Shown here: piece after piece, positions 24,884 through 31,733 of the stretch
Numbering within the stretch: position 1 is the first letter of the stretch
Layout of the letters: every line of letters starts with the position of its first letter
Made by a program: the position numbers and the translations under genes
The notes under the pieces: model-generated
Databases searched by the model: none
What the model saw: the letters and a program-made list of their open reading frames with translations, nothing else
What the model was told of the DNA's origin: nothing
Origin: Gemmatimonadota bacterium
GTDB taxonomy: Bacteria; Gemmatimonadota; Gemmatimonadetes; Gemmatimonadales; GWC2-71-9
Assembly (NCBI GenBank): GCA_040388535.1
Contig: JAZKBR010000004.1
Location: 248,001 to 312,000 of the forward strand
Length of the DNA: 64,000 bases
Direction: 5' to 3'

Positions 24884-25042
24884 ATGAACGGCTCACGTGA
24901 TATGGTCAAGACGGGAATCGGCTTCGGCAGCGCCCTCGCGATCACGATTTCCTGGAGCGTCCACAAGTCGATTCTCTGGGCGATCCTGCAGGGCTTTTGC
25001 GGCTGGCTGTACGTGATCTACTACGCGTTCACGACGAGCTAA
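24884..25042 (+). CDS. Small membrane protein, 52 aa, unknown function
   Basis: A short reading frame with a clear AGGAGA ribosome-binding site (24871-24876, 7 bases before the ATG). The product MNGSRDMVKTGIGFGSALAI continues into a hydrophobic stretch ending GWLYVIYYAFTTS; it has one long or two short membrane segments. It is followed at once by a strong hairpin and lies 23 bases after the phosphoesterase, so it ends the operon. I do not recognise a named family. Small proteins with this W-S-x-x-K/H-S-I-L-W-A-I signature are widespread as hypotheticals, so it is likely real. Confidence 0.75.
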   Translation: MNGSRDMVKTGIGFGSALAITISWSVHKSILWAILQGFCGWLYVIYYAFTTS

Positions 25043-25049
25043 CACCACA

Positions 25050-25082
25050 GCGCCGTCGTTGCCCTTCCGGCAACGACGGCGC
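25050..25082. terminator. Bidirectional hairpin terminator between convergent genes
   Basis: A perfect 14-bp stem GCGCCGTCGTTGCC (25050-25063) with its complement (25069-25082) encloses a 5-base loop CTTCC, between the small membrane protein (stop 25042, +) and the peptidase gene (stop 25106, -). No strong T run follows on either side, but stem strength and position between convergent stops make a terminator role likely. Confidence 0.75.
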
Positions 25083-25105
25083 AGATCACACGGGCAACGG
25101 CTCGC

Positions 25106-27001
25106 TTATTTCGCGGAGCCGAATGCCCGCCGCAACGCCGGTGCGCCGCCTACTACCGGCAGCGCAATCGAGGTCCCCTTCAGGTCGACCGTCAGCTCGG
25201 TGCCCGCCTGCGGCCACAGCGTGAAATCTCGATCCGACGAGAAGATCATCACGCCGAGACGCTTGCCGGCGGGGATCACCTGGTCATCGGGTTCGAGATC
25301 GAAGGTGAATTGGTAGAACTTCCCGGGGACCAGCGCTTCACCGGGGAGCTTCGAATCGTAGTTGCCACCCTTTCGCAGCGACTTGTAGTTCTGCGGATCG
25401 GCCCAACCGCGGGTGACGACTCCGGCCCGTCCCTCGGAGCCGACCGGCGTCGCGTCGTACGGGAGCAGCACGAGCCAGACCGAGAGATTCGCGGCGGCCT
25501 TGCTGGAGGCGAGCTGAATTGTGACCCGCGTCGTCCCGGAGAGATGCAGCGCTTCGGTGAGCACCGGCGTGGCATAGAGCAGTCGGTTCGGCGAAGTTGC
25601 AATACTCGCCAGTGCCGAGCCGGAAAATTGGACGTCGTCAGTCAACCGGGCCGGGCTCGCTGCTTTCTTCATCGCGATGGCAAGATCGCCGATGCCGTTG
25701 CCGTCGCCAGTGGGATGCACAGTGACAGGCTTCGCACCGGGATTCGGGAAATCGGCGTAGGGCGTGGCCGCAGTGCCACGGGGTTGTCCCTCACGCACCA
25801 CGTACAGCCGTGGGTCCTTCTCCACGCCATTATCGATGCCGTAGAGGTAATGGGAGAACCAGCGGTTCATCATGTCGACCGGCGGCGGACCACCATGACC
25901 ACCCTGATGGAAGTAGATCGCCGCGGGCGTGTGCTGTTTGCGCAACGCTTCGAAGATCCGGACGCTGTGTTCCGGCACGACGTTCCAGTCATTCAGTCCG
26001 TGGGAGAGGAGCACCGCCGCCCTGACGTTCTTGATCTTGGTCAGCAGGTCACGATCAGACCAGAAATCGTTATAGTCGCCGTGCGGACGATCACGCCCTG
26101 CGGCAAAGAGCCCGTCGCGAATGGTGCGATTGCAGCCGTCGCGAAGCGCCGGGTCACCGCTGTGGATGAAATCGTACAGGTAGTCGATGTCTTCGCCGAG
26201 CCAGCCACCAGGATGACGTACCAGACCGTTGGACCGGTAGTAGTGATAGTACGACGTGTTGGGCGCATCGGGGATGACTGCCTCGAGCCCCTTCACTCCG
26301 GTCACGGCGGCGGCGAGTGGCAGGGTCCCTTCGTATGAGGTGCCTGTCATTCCGACCTTGCCGGTGGACCACGACATTGCACTCACTTCTTCCGACCCGC
26401 CGAGGGAGGTGAATCCCTTCGCGCGACCGTTGAGCCAGTCAATTACCGCCTTCGGGGCCAGTTCTTCGGGCGCACCGCCCACTGTAGGACAGCCCTGCGA
26501 AAGCCCGGTGCCAGGGGCCTCCGAGTGCACCACGGCAAAGCCGCGGGGGACCCAGGTGCGCACCAGGACGCCCGAAATCCTGGGGTGGACCGCCTGGAAT
26601 GGCGGCCCGGCCTGCGACACGCGCGGTGGCGGTGTGGCGCCCACTTCCTGCTTGACGTCCCAGAGGTTGGCGCGCGGACCGGAGGTCCCGGAGAAGTACG
26701 GCGACGACCCGAAGATCACCGGGACCTTGAGTCCCTCACTCGCGGTCTGACCAGGCCGGGTGACATCGACGTGAACCCGGTCACGCTTTCCGTCACCATC
26801 GCTGTCAAATTCGGTTTCGACCCAGAGTTCCTGCCGGATCCAGGCGGTGGTATCCTGAAAACCGGGAACGATCTGCGCCTGACCATTGGCGAAAACCGGC
26901 AGCGCCTTGGCCGCGCCCTGCGCGGCGAGCGGGGCGACGCCGAGTGCCAGCGCCAGGGCAACGTTGCGGACGGACGAACGGCGAGGGGATCGTCGGGACA
27001 T
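25106..27001 (-). CDS. Secreted Xaa-Pro dipeptidyl-peptidase / CocE-type serine hydrolase (S15)
   Basis: A 631-residue alpha/beta hydrolase of the S15/CocE group. It begins MSRRSPRRSSVRNVALALALGVAPLAAQGAAK, a signal peptide. The catalytic Ser is in GTSYEG (near residue 222), the Asp in LLSHGLNDWNVV and the His in FHQGGHGG; the C-terminal beta-sandwich (LASIATSPNRLLYATPVLTEAL onward) is the X-Pro DPP C-domain. An N-terminal DSDGDGKRDRV segment resembles a calcium-binding loop and is characteristic of this subfamily. Expected activity is release of Xaa-Pro dipeptides outside the cytoplasm. ATG 27001 is preferred to an in-frame extension because the signal peptide starts there. Confidence 0.92.
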   Translation of the reverse strand: MSRRSPRRSSVRNVALALALGVAPLAAQGAAKALPVFANGQAQIVPGFQDTTAWIRQELWVETEFDSDGDGKRDRVHVDVTRPGQTASEGLKVPVIFGSSPYFSGTSGPRANLWDVKQEVGATPPPRVSQAGPPFQAVHPRISGVLVRTWVPRGFAVVHSEAPGTGLSQGCPTVGGAPEELAPKAVIDWLNGRAKGFTSLGGSEEVSAMSWSTGKVGMTGTSYEGTLPLAAAVTGVKGLEAVIPDAPNTSYYHYYRSNGLVRHPGGWLGEDIDYLYDFIHSGDPALRDGCNRTIRDGLFAAGRDRPHGDYNDFWSDRDLLTKIKNVRAAVLLSHGLNDWNVVPEHSVRIFEALRKQHTPAAIYFHQGGHGGPPPVDMMNRWFSHYLYGIDNGVEKDPRLYVVREGQPRGTAATPYADFPNPGAKPVTVHPTGDGNGIGDLAIAMKKAASPARLTDDVQFSGSALASIATSPNRLLYATPVLTEALHLSGTTRVTIQLASSKAAANLSVWLVLLPYDATPVGSEGRAGVVTRGWADPQNYKSLRKGGNYDSKLPGEALVPGKFYQFTFDLEPDDQVIPAGKRLGVMIFSSDRDFTLWPQAGTELTVDLKGTSIALPVVGGAPALRRAFGSAK

Positions 27002-27140
27002 GCGTAGCACCGGGTTATGAGGTAGGCCAACAATCTGTACTTGCGCGGGGTGACACGCCACCACGACATCGCGCAACCGCTGGAACTCTTTTGCACGAAA
27101 CGCGGTACCCTGCTCACTCACCATCTCTGGAGGAGACATC

Positions 27141-27569
27141 ATGGATCGCAAGGCAGAAGCACGCTGGGGGGGCGACCTCAAGTCTGGCCGCGGAAACGTC
27201 AAACTGGGCAGCGGAGCCTATGAAGGGCCCTACTCGTTTCAGTCGCGCTTCGACACCGGGGGCGGCAGCAATCCGGAAGAGCTGCTCGGTGCAGCTCATG
27301 CCGCCTGCTTCTCAATGGCACTCGCGGCCGCACTCTCATCGGCTGGGCATCCGCCGACCAGCATTGATACCACTGCCACGGTGCATCTCGAGAAGGGTGA
27401 CGCGGGCTTCGGCATCAGCGGGATCGACCTGGTGACGCGAGGGGTGGTGCCAGGTGTCGACGCGGAGACGTTCATCCGGCTTGCCACCGAGACCAAAACC
27501 AATTGCATCATCTCGAGGGCGCTCGCGGCTGTGCCGATGCAACTCGACGCCCAGCTCGTCAGCGCGTGA
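27141..27569 (+). CDS. OsmC family peroxiredoxin
   Basis: A 142-residue OsmC/Ohr-superfamily thiol peroxidase. It starts MDRKAEARWGGDLKSGRGNVKLGSGAYEGPYSF after a GGAGGA site. The first redox Cys is in GAAHAACFSMALAAAL and the second in KTNCIISRAL, in the usual spacing. It likely reduces organic hydroperoxides in the cytoplasm. The stop overlaps the GTG of the metallo-beta-lactamase-fold gene (GTGA), so the two form an operon. A divergent S15 peptidase starts 139 bases away; the gap holds the promoters of both but no strong consensus was found. Confidence 0.94.
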   Translation: MDRKAEARWGGDLKSGRGNVKLGSGAYEGPYSFQSRFDTGGGSNPEELLGAAHAACFSMALAAALSSAGHPPTSIDTTATVHLEKGDAGFGISGIDLVTRGVVPGVDAETFIRLATETKTNCIISRALAAVPMQLDAQLVSA

Positions 27570-28741
27570 GCCTCTGGCACAGCCTGCGCGAAGGGATCGG
27601 CTTCCGACCCTCGCGCAGCGACCGGCAGCGCTATGCCAACTCCCCCCAGTGGCGCGACGGTCGCTTTCGCCCGACCCTCGCTCGGAAGGACGGATCGATG
27701 CTCACGGCGGCGATGAAGTTCTTCTTCGGCGGCAACCAGCATCGATCGCCGGATGCGCCGATACCGGTGGTCGCCCGGAAGCGGGGGGACTTCGACATGC
27801 CGCCCACAACCGGATTGCGTGTCACCTGGCTCGGACATTCGACGCTCCTGCTGGAGATCGCCGGCCAGCGTATCCTCATTGATCCGGTCTGGTCGGAGCG
27901 TGCATCGGGATTCAGATCGGTGGGACCGCGCCGCTTCTTCCCGCCGCTGATCTCGCTCGCGGACTTGCCGCCGATCGATCTGGTCGTGCTCTCGCACGAT
28001 CACTACGACCATCTTGACGAATCCGTGGTGCGCGAGCTGGCAGCGCGCGGCATTCCCTTCCTCGCGCCACTTGGTGTCGGAACCGATTTGGCACGCTGGG
28101 GAATCGCTGCCTCACAGTGCACAGAACTCGACTGGTGGGAAAGCTTTCGCATCGGCGGGATCACCATCACGGCGACTCCGGCTCGGCATTTTTCCAGCCG
28201 CGGATTGCTGGACCACGGTCAGTCGCTCTGGTGCGGCTTTGCGTTCGTCTCGGACCGCCATCGCGTCTACTACGCTGGCGATACCGCGATGCAGGACGAG
28301 TTCATTGCCATCGGTGAACGCCTCGGCCCATTTGACCTCGTGATGATCGAAGTCGGGGCCTACAACGCGCTCTGGGCCGATGTCCATCTCGGCCCGGAGC
28401 AGGCCGTGCGCGCGCATCAGCTCGCCCGGGGCGTCGTGCTCCTCCCGATCCACTGGGGGATGTTCGATCTCGCGCTCCACGGCTGGACCGAGCCGATCGA
28501 GCGCACCCTGGAAGCAGCGATGGATGCGGGGATCGCCGTCGCGACTCCGAGGCCGGGAGAATCGTTCGAGCTTGCAAACGGGATTCCGGCCGAGCGATGG
28601 TGGCCAGATCTACCGTGGCAACGGGCTGCAGAGGCGCCGGTCCGCTCCAGCGGAGTTGACCATCTCTTCCCAGCGGTCAATGCTTCCGGGGCGGCAGAAA
28701 CCGCCGGGCGCGATGCCGGGGACCCGCTCCGCACCCCCTAG
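27566..28741 (+). CDS. Metallo-beta-lactamase-fold hydrolase (NAPE-PLD/UlaG-like)
   Basis: A 391-residue MBL-fold hydrolase starting at GTG 27566 in a 4-base overlap with the OsmC gene. The N-terminal segment with QRYANSPQWRDGRFRP resembles N-acyl-phosphatidylethanolamine phospholipase D and UlaG-type proteins. The zinc ligands are visible in VTWLGHSTLLLEIAGQRILIDPVW, SHDHYDHLD (HxHxDH), PARHFSSRG, YYAGDT and PIHWGMFDLALH. It is probably cytoplasmic and hydrolyses a phosphodiester, lactone or lipid ester; the substrate cannot be told. A strong terminator follows 38 bases after the stop. Confidence 0.88.
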   Translation: MSLWHSLREGIGFRPSRSDRQRYANSPQWRDGRFRPTLARKDGSMLTAAMKFFFGGNQHRSPDAPIPVVARKRGDFDMPPTTGLRVTWLGHSTLLLEIAGQRILIDPVWSERASGFRSVGPRRFFPPLISLADLPPIDLVVLSHDHYDHLDESVVRELAARGIPFLAPLGVGTDLARWGIAASQCTELDWWESFRIGGITITATPARHFSSRGLLDHGQSLWCGFAFVSDRHRVYYAGDTAMQDEFIAIGERLGPFDLVMIEVGAYNALWADVHLGPEQAVRAHQLARGVVLLPIHWGMFDLALHGWTEPIERTLEAAMDAGIAVATPRPGESFELANGIPAERWWPDLPWQRAAEAPVRSSGVDHLFPAVNASGAAETAGRDAGDPLRTP

Positions 28742-28779
28742 GCAACACGTTACAAATCAATGACTTGCGAAACGCCAAC

Positions 28780-28813
28780 GAAGCGATCCTTGTGGATCGC
28801 TTCTTGCTTTTCT
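28780..28813 (+). terminator. Intrinsic terminator after the OsmC/MBL pair
   Basis: A perfect 10-bp stem GAAGCGATCC (28780-28789) with GGATCGCTTC (28794-28803), loop TTGT, is followed by TTGCTTTTCT. This is a textbook factor-independent terminator for the rightward MBL gene. It lies only 39 bases upstream of the next gene (28842), so it might alternatively act within that gene's leader. Confidence 0.8.
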
Positions 28814-28841
28814 CTGGTGCAAGCCTCTACCTGGAGCCGCT

Positions 28842-29822
28842 GTGCGCGCAACTCGTTCACTGTTCTTCACTCTCGTTGCGCTGCTGGTCACGTCGCCTTT
28901 GCGGGCGCAGACGACTCCTGACACCGTGGCTGCCTGCCCCACCACGCTTTCCGTCAAGGCGGGAAAAGTCTGCGCAGCGGCGCTCGATGGTGTCACCATG
29001 CTCCATCCCCTGGCAGCCCTACTGGTAAGCGGCGGCAACCCCGTCCTCGGCACTGCGACCGCCGCGGCAGGTGGACGCTTCGGTCACTTCTATTTCTCGC
29101 TCCGCGCCAATTCGGTTCAAGCAATCATCCCTGACCTCAGCTACAACGGCACCGCGGACACGGTGCCGCTGCGTCGGCGGGTCCGGCTCTACGCCCCTCG
29201 CGCCGACCTCTCGGCTGGTTTGCTCCAGAAGAAACTGCCGATGGGCACCGTCGCCGCCGACTTCATCCTCTCCGCCTTGCTCATTCCGGCCGATGCGTCG
29301 GAGTCGTTCACGCCGGTAGCAGGATCGCGTACACTCGCCGGATATACTGTCCAGCTCGACTGGGGGGTGCGGCTCGCGATGGCTGGCCCGAAGCTCCCAC
29401 TCGTTTCGCTGACTGCAATGAAGCGTGGCACACCGACGGTGACCGTGGGCAACGTCACCGAGGGCGATCTGGCGGCGTACATCTTCGACGCGTCGGCGAT
29501 CAATGTGCGGCTGATGATGGGAAAGCGCTTCCGCTGGATCGAGTTTGCGGGGGGTGGCGGCGCCGATCTGCTCGGCGGAAAGGCGGTGGTCTTCTATCGC
29601 GACCCGGCAAACGGCGCGCTCCAATCTGCGATCGAGAAGAAGCTCTCCGGCATGCGGTTGACGGCGGCGGCCAATCTGGCGCTGCTCATCGGACGCGTGC
29701 GCATCGGTGCCGAGGGAGGGTATCAGGCCGGCAAGAGTGATTCGCTGACCACGATCTTTGCACAGAACAACACCAGCGCCGGAAAGTTCTACGGCGGGCT
29801 GGGCGTCGGCGTGAACTTCTGA
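28842..29822 (+). CDS. Secreted protein of unknown function, probably outer-membrane
   Basis: A 326-residue protein starting at GTG 28842 with a signal peptide (RATRSLFFTLVALLVTSPLRAQ, cut after LRA). The mature part has alternating polar/hydrophobic strands and ends GGLGVGVNF; a C-terminal Phe after an alternating strand is a common signal for outer-membrane beta-barrel insertion. No named family is recognised. Its stop is only 2 bases from the stop of the convergent WbpM-like gene, so the two mRNAs probably overlap. The start is supported by the signal peptide; there is no ATG near it. Expression must arise within or downstream of the preceding terminator, where no good promoter is visible. 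Confidence 0.8.
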   Translation: MRATRSLFFTLVALLVTSPLRAQTTPDTVAACPTTLSVKAGKVCAAALDGVTMLHPLAALLVSGGNPVLGTATAAAGGRFGHFYFSLRANSVQAIIPDLSYNGTADTVPLRRRVRLYAPRADLSAGLLQKKLPMGTVAADFILSALLIPADASESFTPVAGSRTLAGYTVQLDWGVRLAMAGPKLPLVSLTAMKRGTPTVTVGNVTEGDLAAYIFDASAINVRLMMGKRFRWIEFAGGGGADLLGGKAVVFYRDPANGALQSAIEKKLSGMRLTAAANLALLIGRVRIGAEGGYQAGKSDSLTTIFAQNNTSAGKFYGGLGVGVNF

Positions 29823-29824
29823 GG

Positions 29825-31723
29825 TCAGCTCACCGACTGCGCTTCGGGCGGGACGTAGAGCACCGGCAGGTCGTCCTGCGCATAGTCGGGCACCAGCCGC
29901 TGAATGGCGCGGCGAAGGATGTCCCGATCGACGCCGGCCATGGCCAGGTCGGCGAGCCCGTCCACCGAGTGGAGTAGCACTGGTGAATGCGGTCGCATCC
30001 TGGCCCGGAGCACCTTCGGGTGCGTCGTCGGCTCGGTCAGGCTGGGATCGAAGAAGACCTCCTCGTACAGCTTCTCGCCCGGCTTCAGTCCGGTGAACAC
30101 CACCGCAATGTCCTGCTCGGGCACCAGACCCGAGAGCCGGATCATGTCGTGCGCAAGATCGAGGATCTTCACCGGCTCGCCCATATCGAGCGCGAAGACT
30201 TCACTCCCCTCGCCAATCACCGCGGCCTGCAACACCAGCTGCACGGCCTCTGGAATCGTCATGAAGTAGCGGCGCACTTCCGGGTGCGTGATCGTGACCG
30301 GGCCCCCCGCACGAATCTGTTGCAGGAAGATCGGCACCACGCTGCCGCGTGATCCGAGGACGTTGCCGAAACGCACGGTGGTGTAATTCGTCTTCGTCCG
30401 CGGTGCCAGTTCCTGGACGATCTGCTCGGCGATTCGCTTGGAGGCGCCCATCACGCTCGTGGGTCGCACCGCCTTGTCGGTGGAGATCAGCACGAAGCGC
30501 TGCGCCGCGAATTCGCCAGCCAGCTCGGCGACGTTGCGCGTGCCGATCACGTTGTTGGTGATCGCTTCTTCGGGATTCCGTTCCATCAGGCCGACGTGCT
30601 TGTGCGCTGCGGCGTGAAAGATCACTTCCGGCCGAAAGGTCTCGAAGGTGATGCGCAGCCGCTCGCGATCGCGGACATCGCAGATGATCGCGTCGCAGGG
30701 AATCTCGGGAAAGCGGCGACGGAGCTCGGCCTGGATCTCGAAGATCGAATTCTCGCCATGACCGAGGAGCCCGAGTCGGCCAGGGGCCAGGTCGGCGAGC
30801 TGACGGCAGAGCTCGCTGCCGATGGAGCCACCGGCGCCGGTAATCAGGATGCGCCGCCCCGTCGCAATGGCGCGGACAGCAGCCAGGTCGGTCTTGATCG
30901 GTTCGCGACGGAGCAAGTCGCTGATCTCCAGCTTGCGCAGCGCCGTGACCGAGACACGGCCGGAGACAAGTTCGAAGAGACCGGGCAGCGTCCGCGTGGC
31001 AATGCCGATCCGTTGCGCCGATTCCGCGATGGCACGTACCACCGTACCGGGCGCGGTCGGCATCGCCACGATCACTTCAACGGCTCCGGTGGCCCGCACC
31101 GCGGACTCGAGATCGGCCAGCGTTCCGAGGATCGGCAACCCCGACAGGAGCTTCCCCTGCTTCTCCACGGCGTCATCAACAAAGCCAAGCGGGTTGATCC
31201 GCAGATTCGGATTCTGACGGAGCTCGGCGACGATCATCCGGCCGGCAGCGCCTGCCCCGGCGATCAGCACCGGCCTGCCCCTCGAAGCGCCTTCACTCGC
31301 ACGTCGACCCTGCCGACGGTCACGATCGCGCGTGCTCAAGCGCAGCAGTGCCGGTAGGCCGAGAGTCATCGCGCCGTCGAGGGCCAGAACCGCGAGCGGC
31401 ACGCGACCAACACTGATCCCGACCGCGCGGATGAAGAACGCGCCGAGCACGAGATTGAAGAAGGCGGCCAGTCCGGCCGCGCCGACCAGGCTCATCAGGT
31501 CATCGCGTCCGGCGTAGCGCCACAACCGACGATAGACCCCCGCCTTCCAGAAGACGCCGAGGCGCACCGGCAGGGTGAGGATCAGATAGGCAGTCGCATC
31601 GGGAATGTGCTGCTGCAGGTCGGCGATGCTCTCGAACCGCACCGCGAAGGCCACGATCGAGGCCAGAAAGAGCAGGCCTGCATCGGCGAGCAGGAGGGTT
31701 CGATTCCGCATGGCGGTCGCCAT
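29825..31723 (-). CDS. Membrane-bound UDP-sugar 4,6-dehydratase (WbpM/CapD/FlaA1-like)
   Basis: A 632-residue protein with four N-terminal membrane segments (to about residue 125), a Rossmann CoA-binding-like domain (VLIAGAGAAGRMI) and a long SDR domain starting RILITGAGGSIGSELCRQ. The catalytic region STDKAVRPTSVMGASKR carries the family's Met in place of the usual SDR Tyr, with Lys following, as in WbpM and FlaA1. These convert UDP-GlcNAc to a UDP-4-keto-6-deoxy sugar, used for QuiNAc/FucNAc-type residues. It ends the leftward capsule locus. ATG 31723 was chosen because further in-frame starts lie inside the tyrosine kinase gene (10-base gap to its stop). Confidence 0.93.
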   Translation of the reverse strand: MATAMRNRTLLLADAGLLFLASIVAFAVRFESIADLQQHIPDATAYLILTLPVRLGVFWKAGVYRRLWRYAGRDDLMSLVGAAGLAAFFNLVLGAFFIRAVGISVGRVPLAVLALDGAMTLGLPALLRLSTRDRDRRQGRRASEGASRGRPVLIAGAGAAGRMIVAELRQNPNLRINPLGFVDDAVEKQGKLLSGLPILGTLADLESAVRATGAVEVIVAMPTAPGTVVRAIAESAQRIGIATRTLPGLFELVSGRVSVTALRKLEISDLLRREPIKTDLAAVRAIATGRRILITGAGGSIGSELCRQLADLAPGRLGLLGHGENSIFEIQAELRRRFPEIPCDAIICDVRDRERLRITFETFRPEVIFHAAAHKHVGLMERNPEEAITNNVIGTRNVAELAGEFAAQRFVLISTDKAVRPTSVMGASKRIAEQIVQELAPRTKTNYTTVRFGNVLGSRGSVVPIFLQQIRAGGPVTITHPEVRRYFMTIPEAVQLVLQAAVIGEGSEVFALDMGEPVKILDLAHDMIRLSGLVPEQDIAVVFTGLKPGEKLYEEVFFDPSLTEPTTHPKVLRARMRPHSPVLLHSVDGLADLAMAGVDRDILRRAIQRLVPDYAQDDLPVLYVPPEAQSVS

Positions 31724-31733
31724 GGAACGGTCC

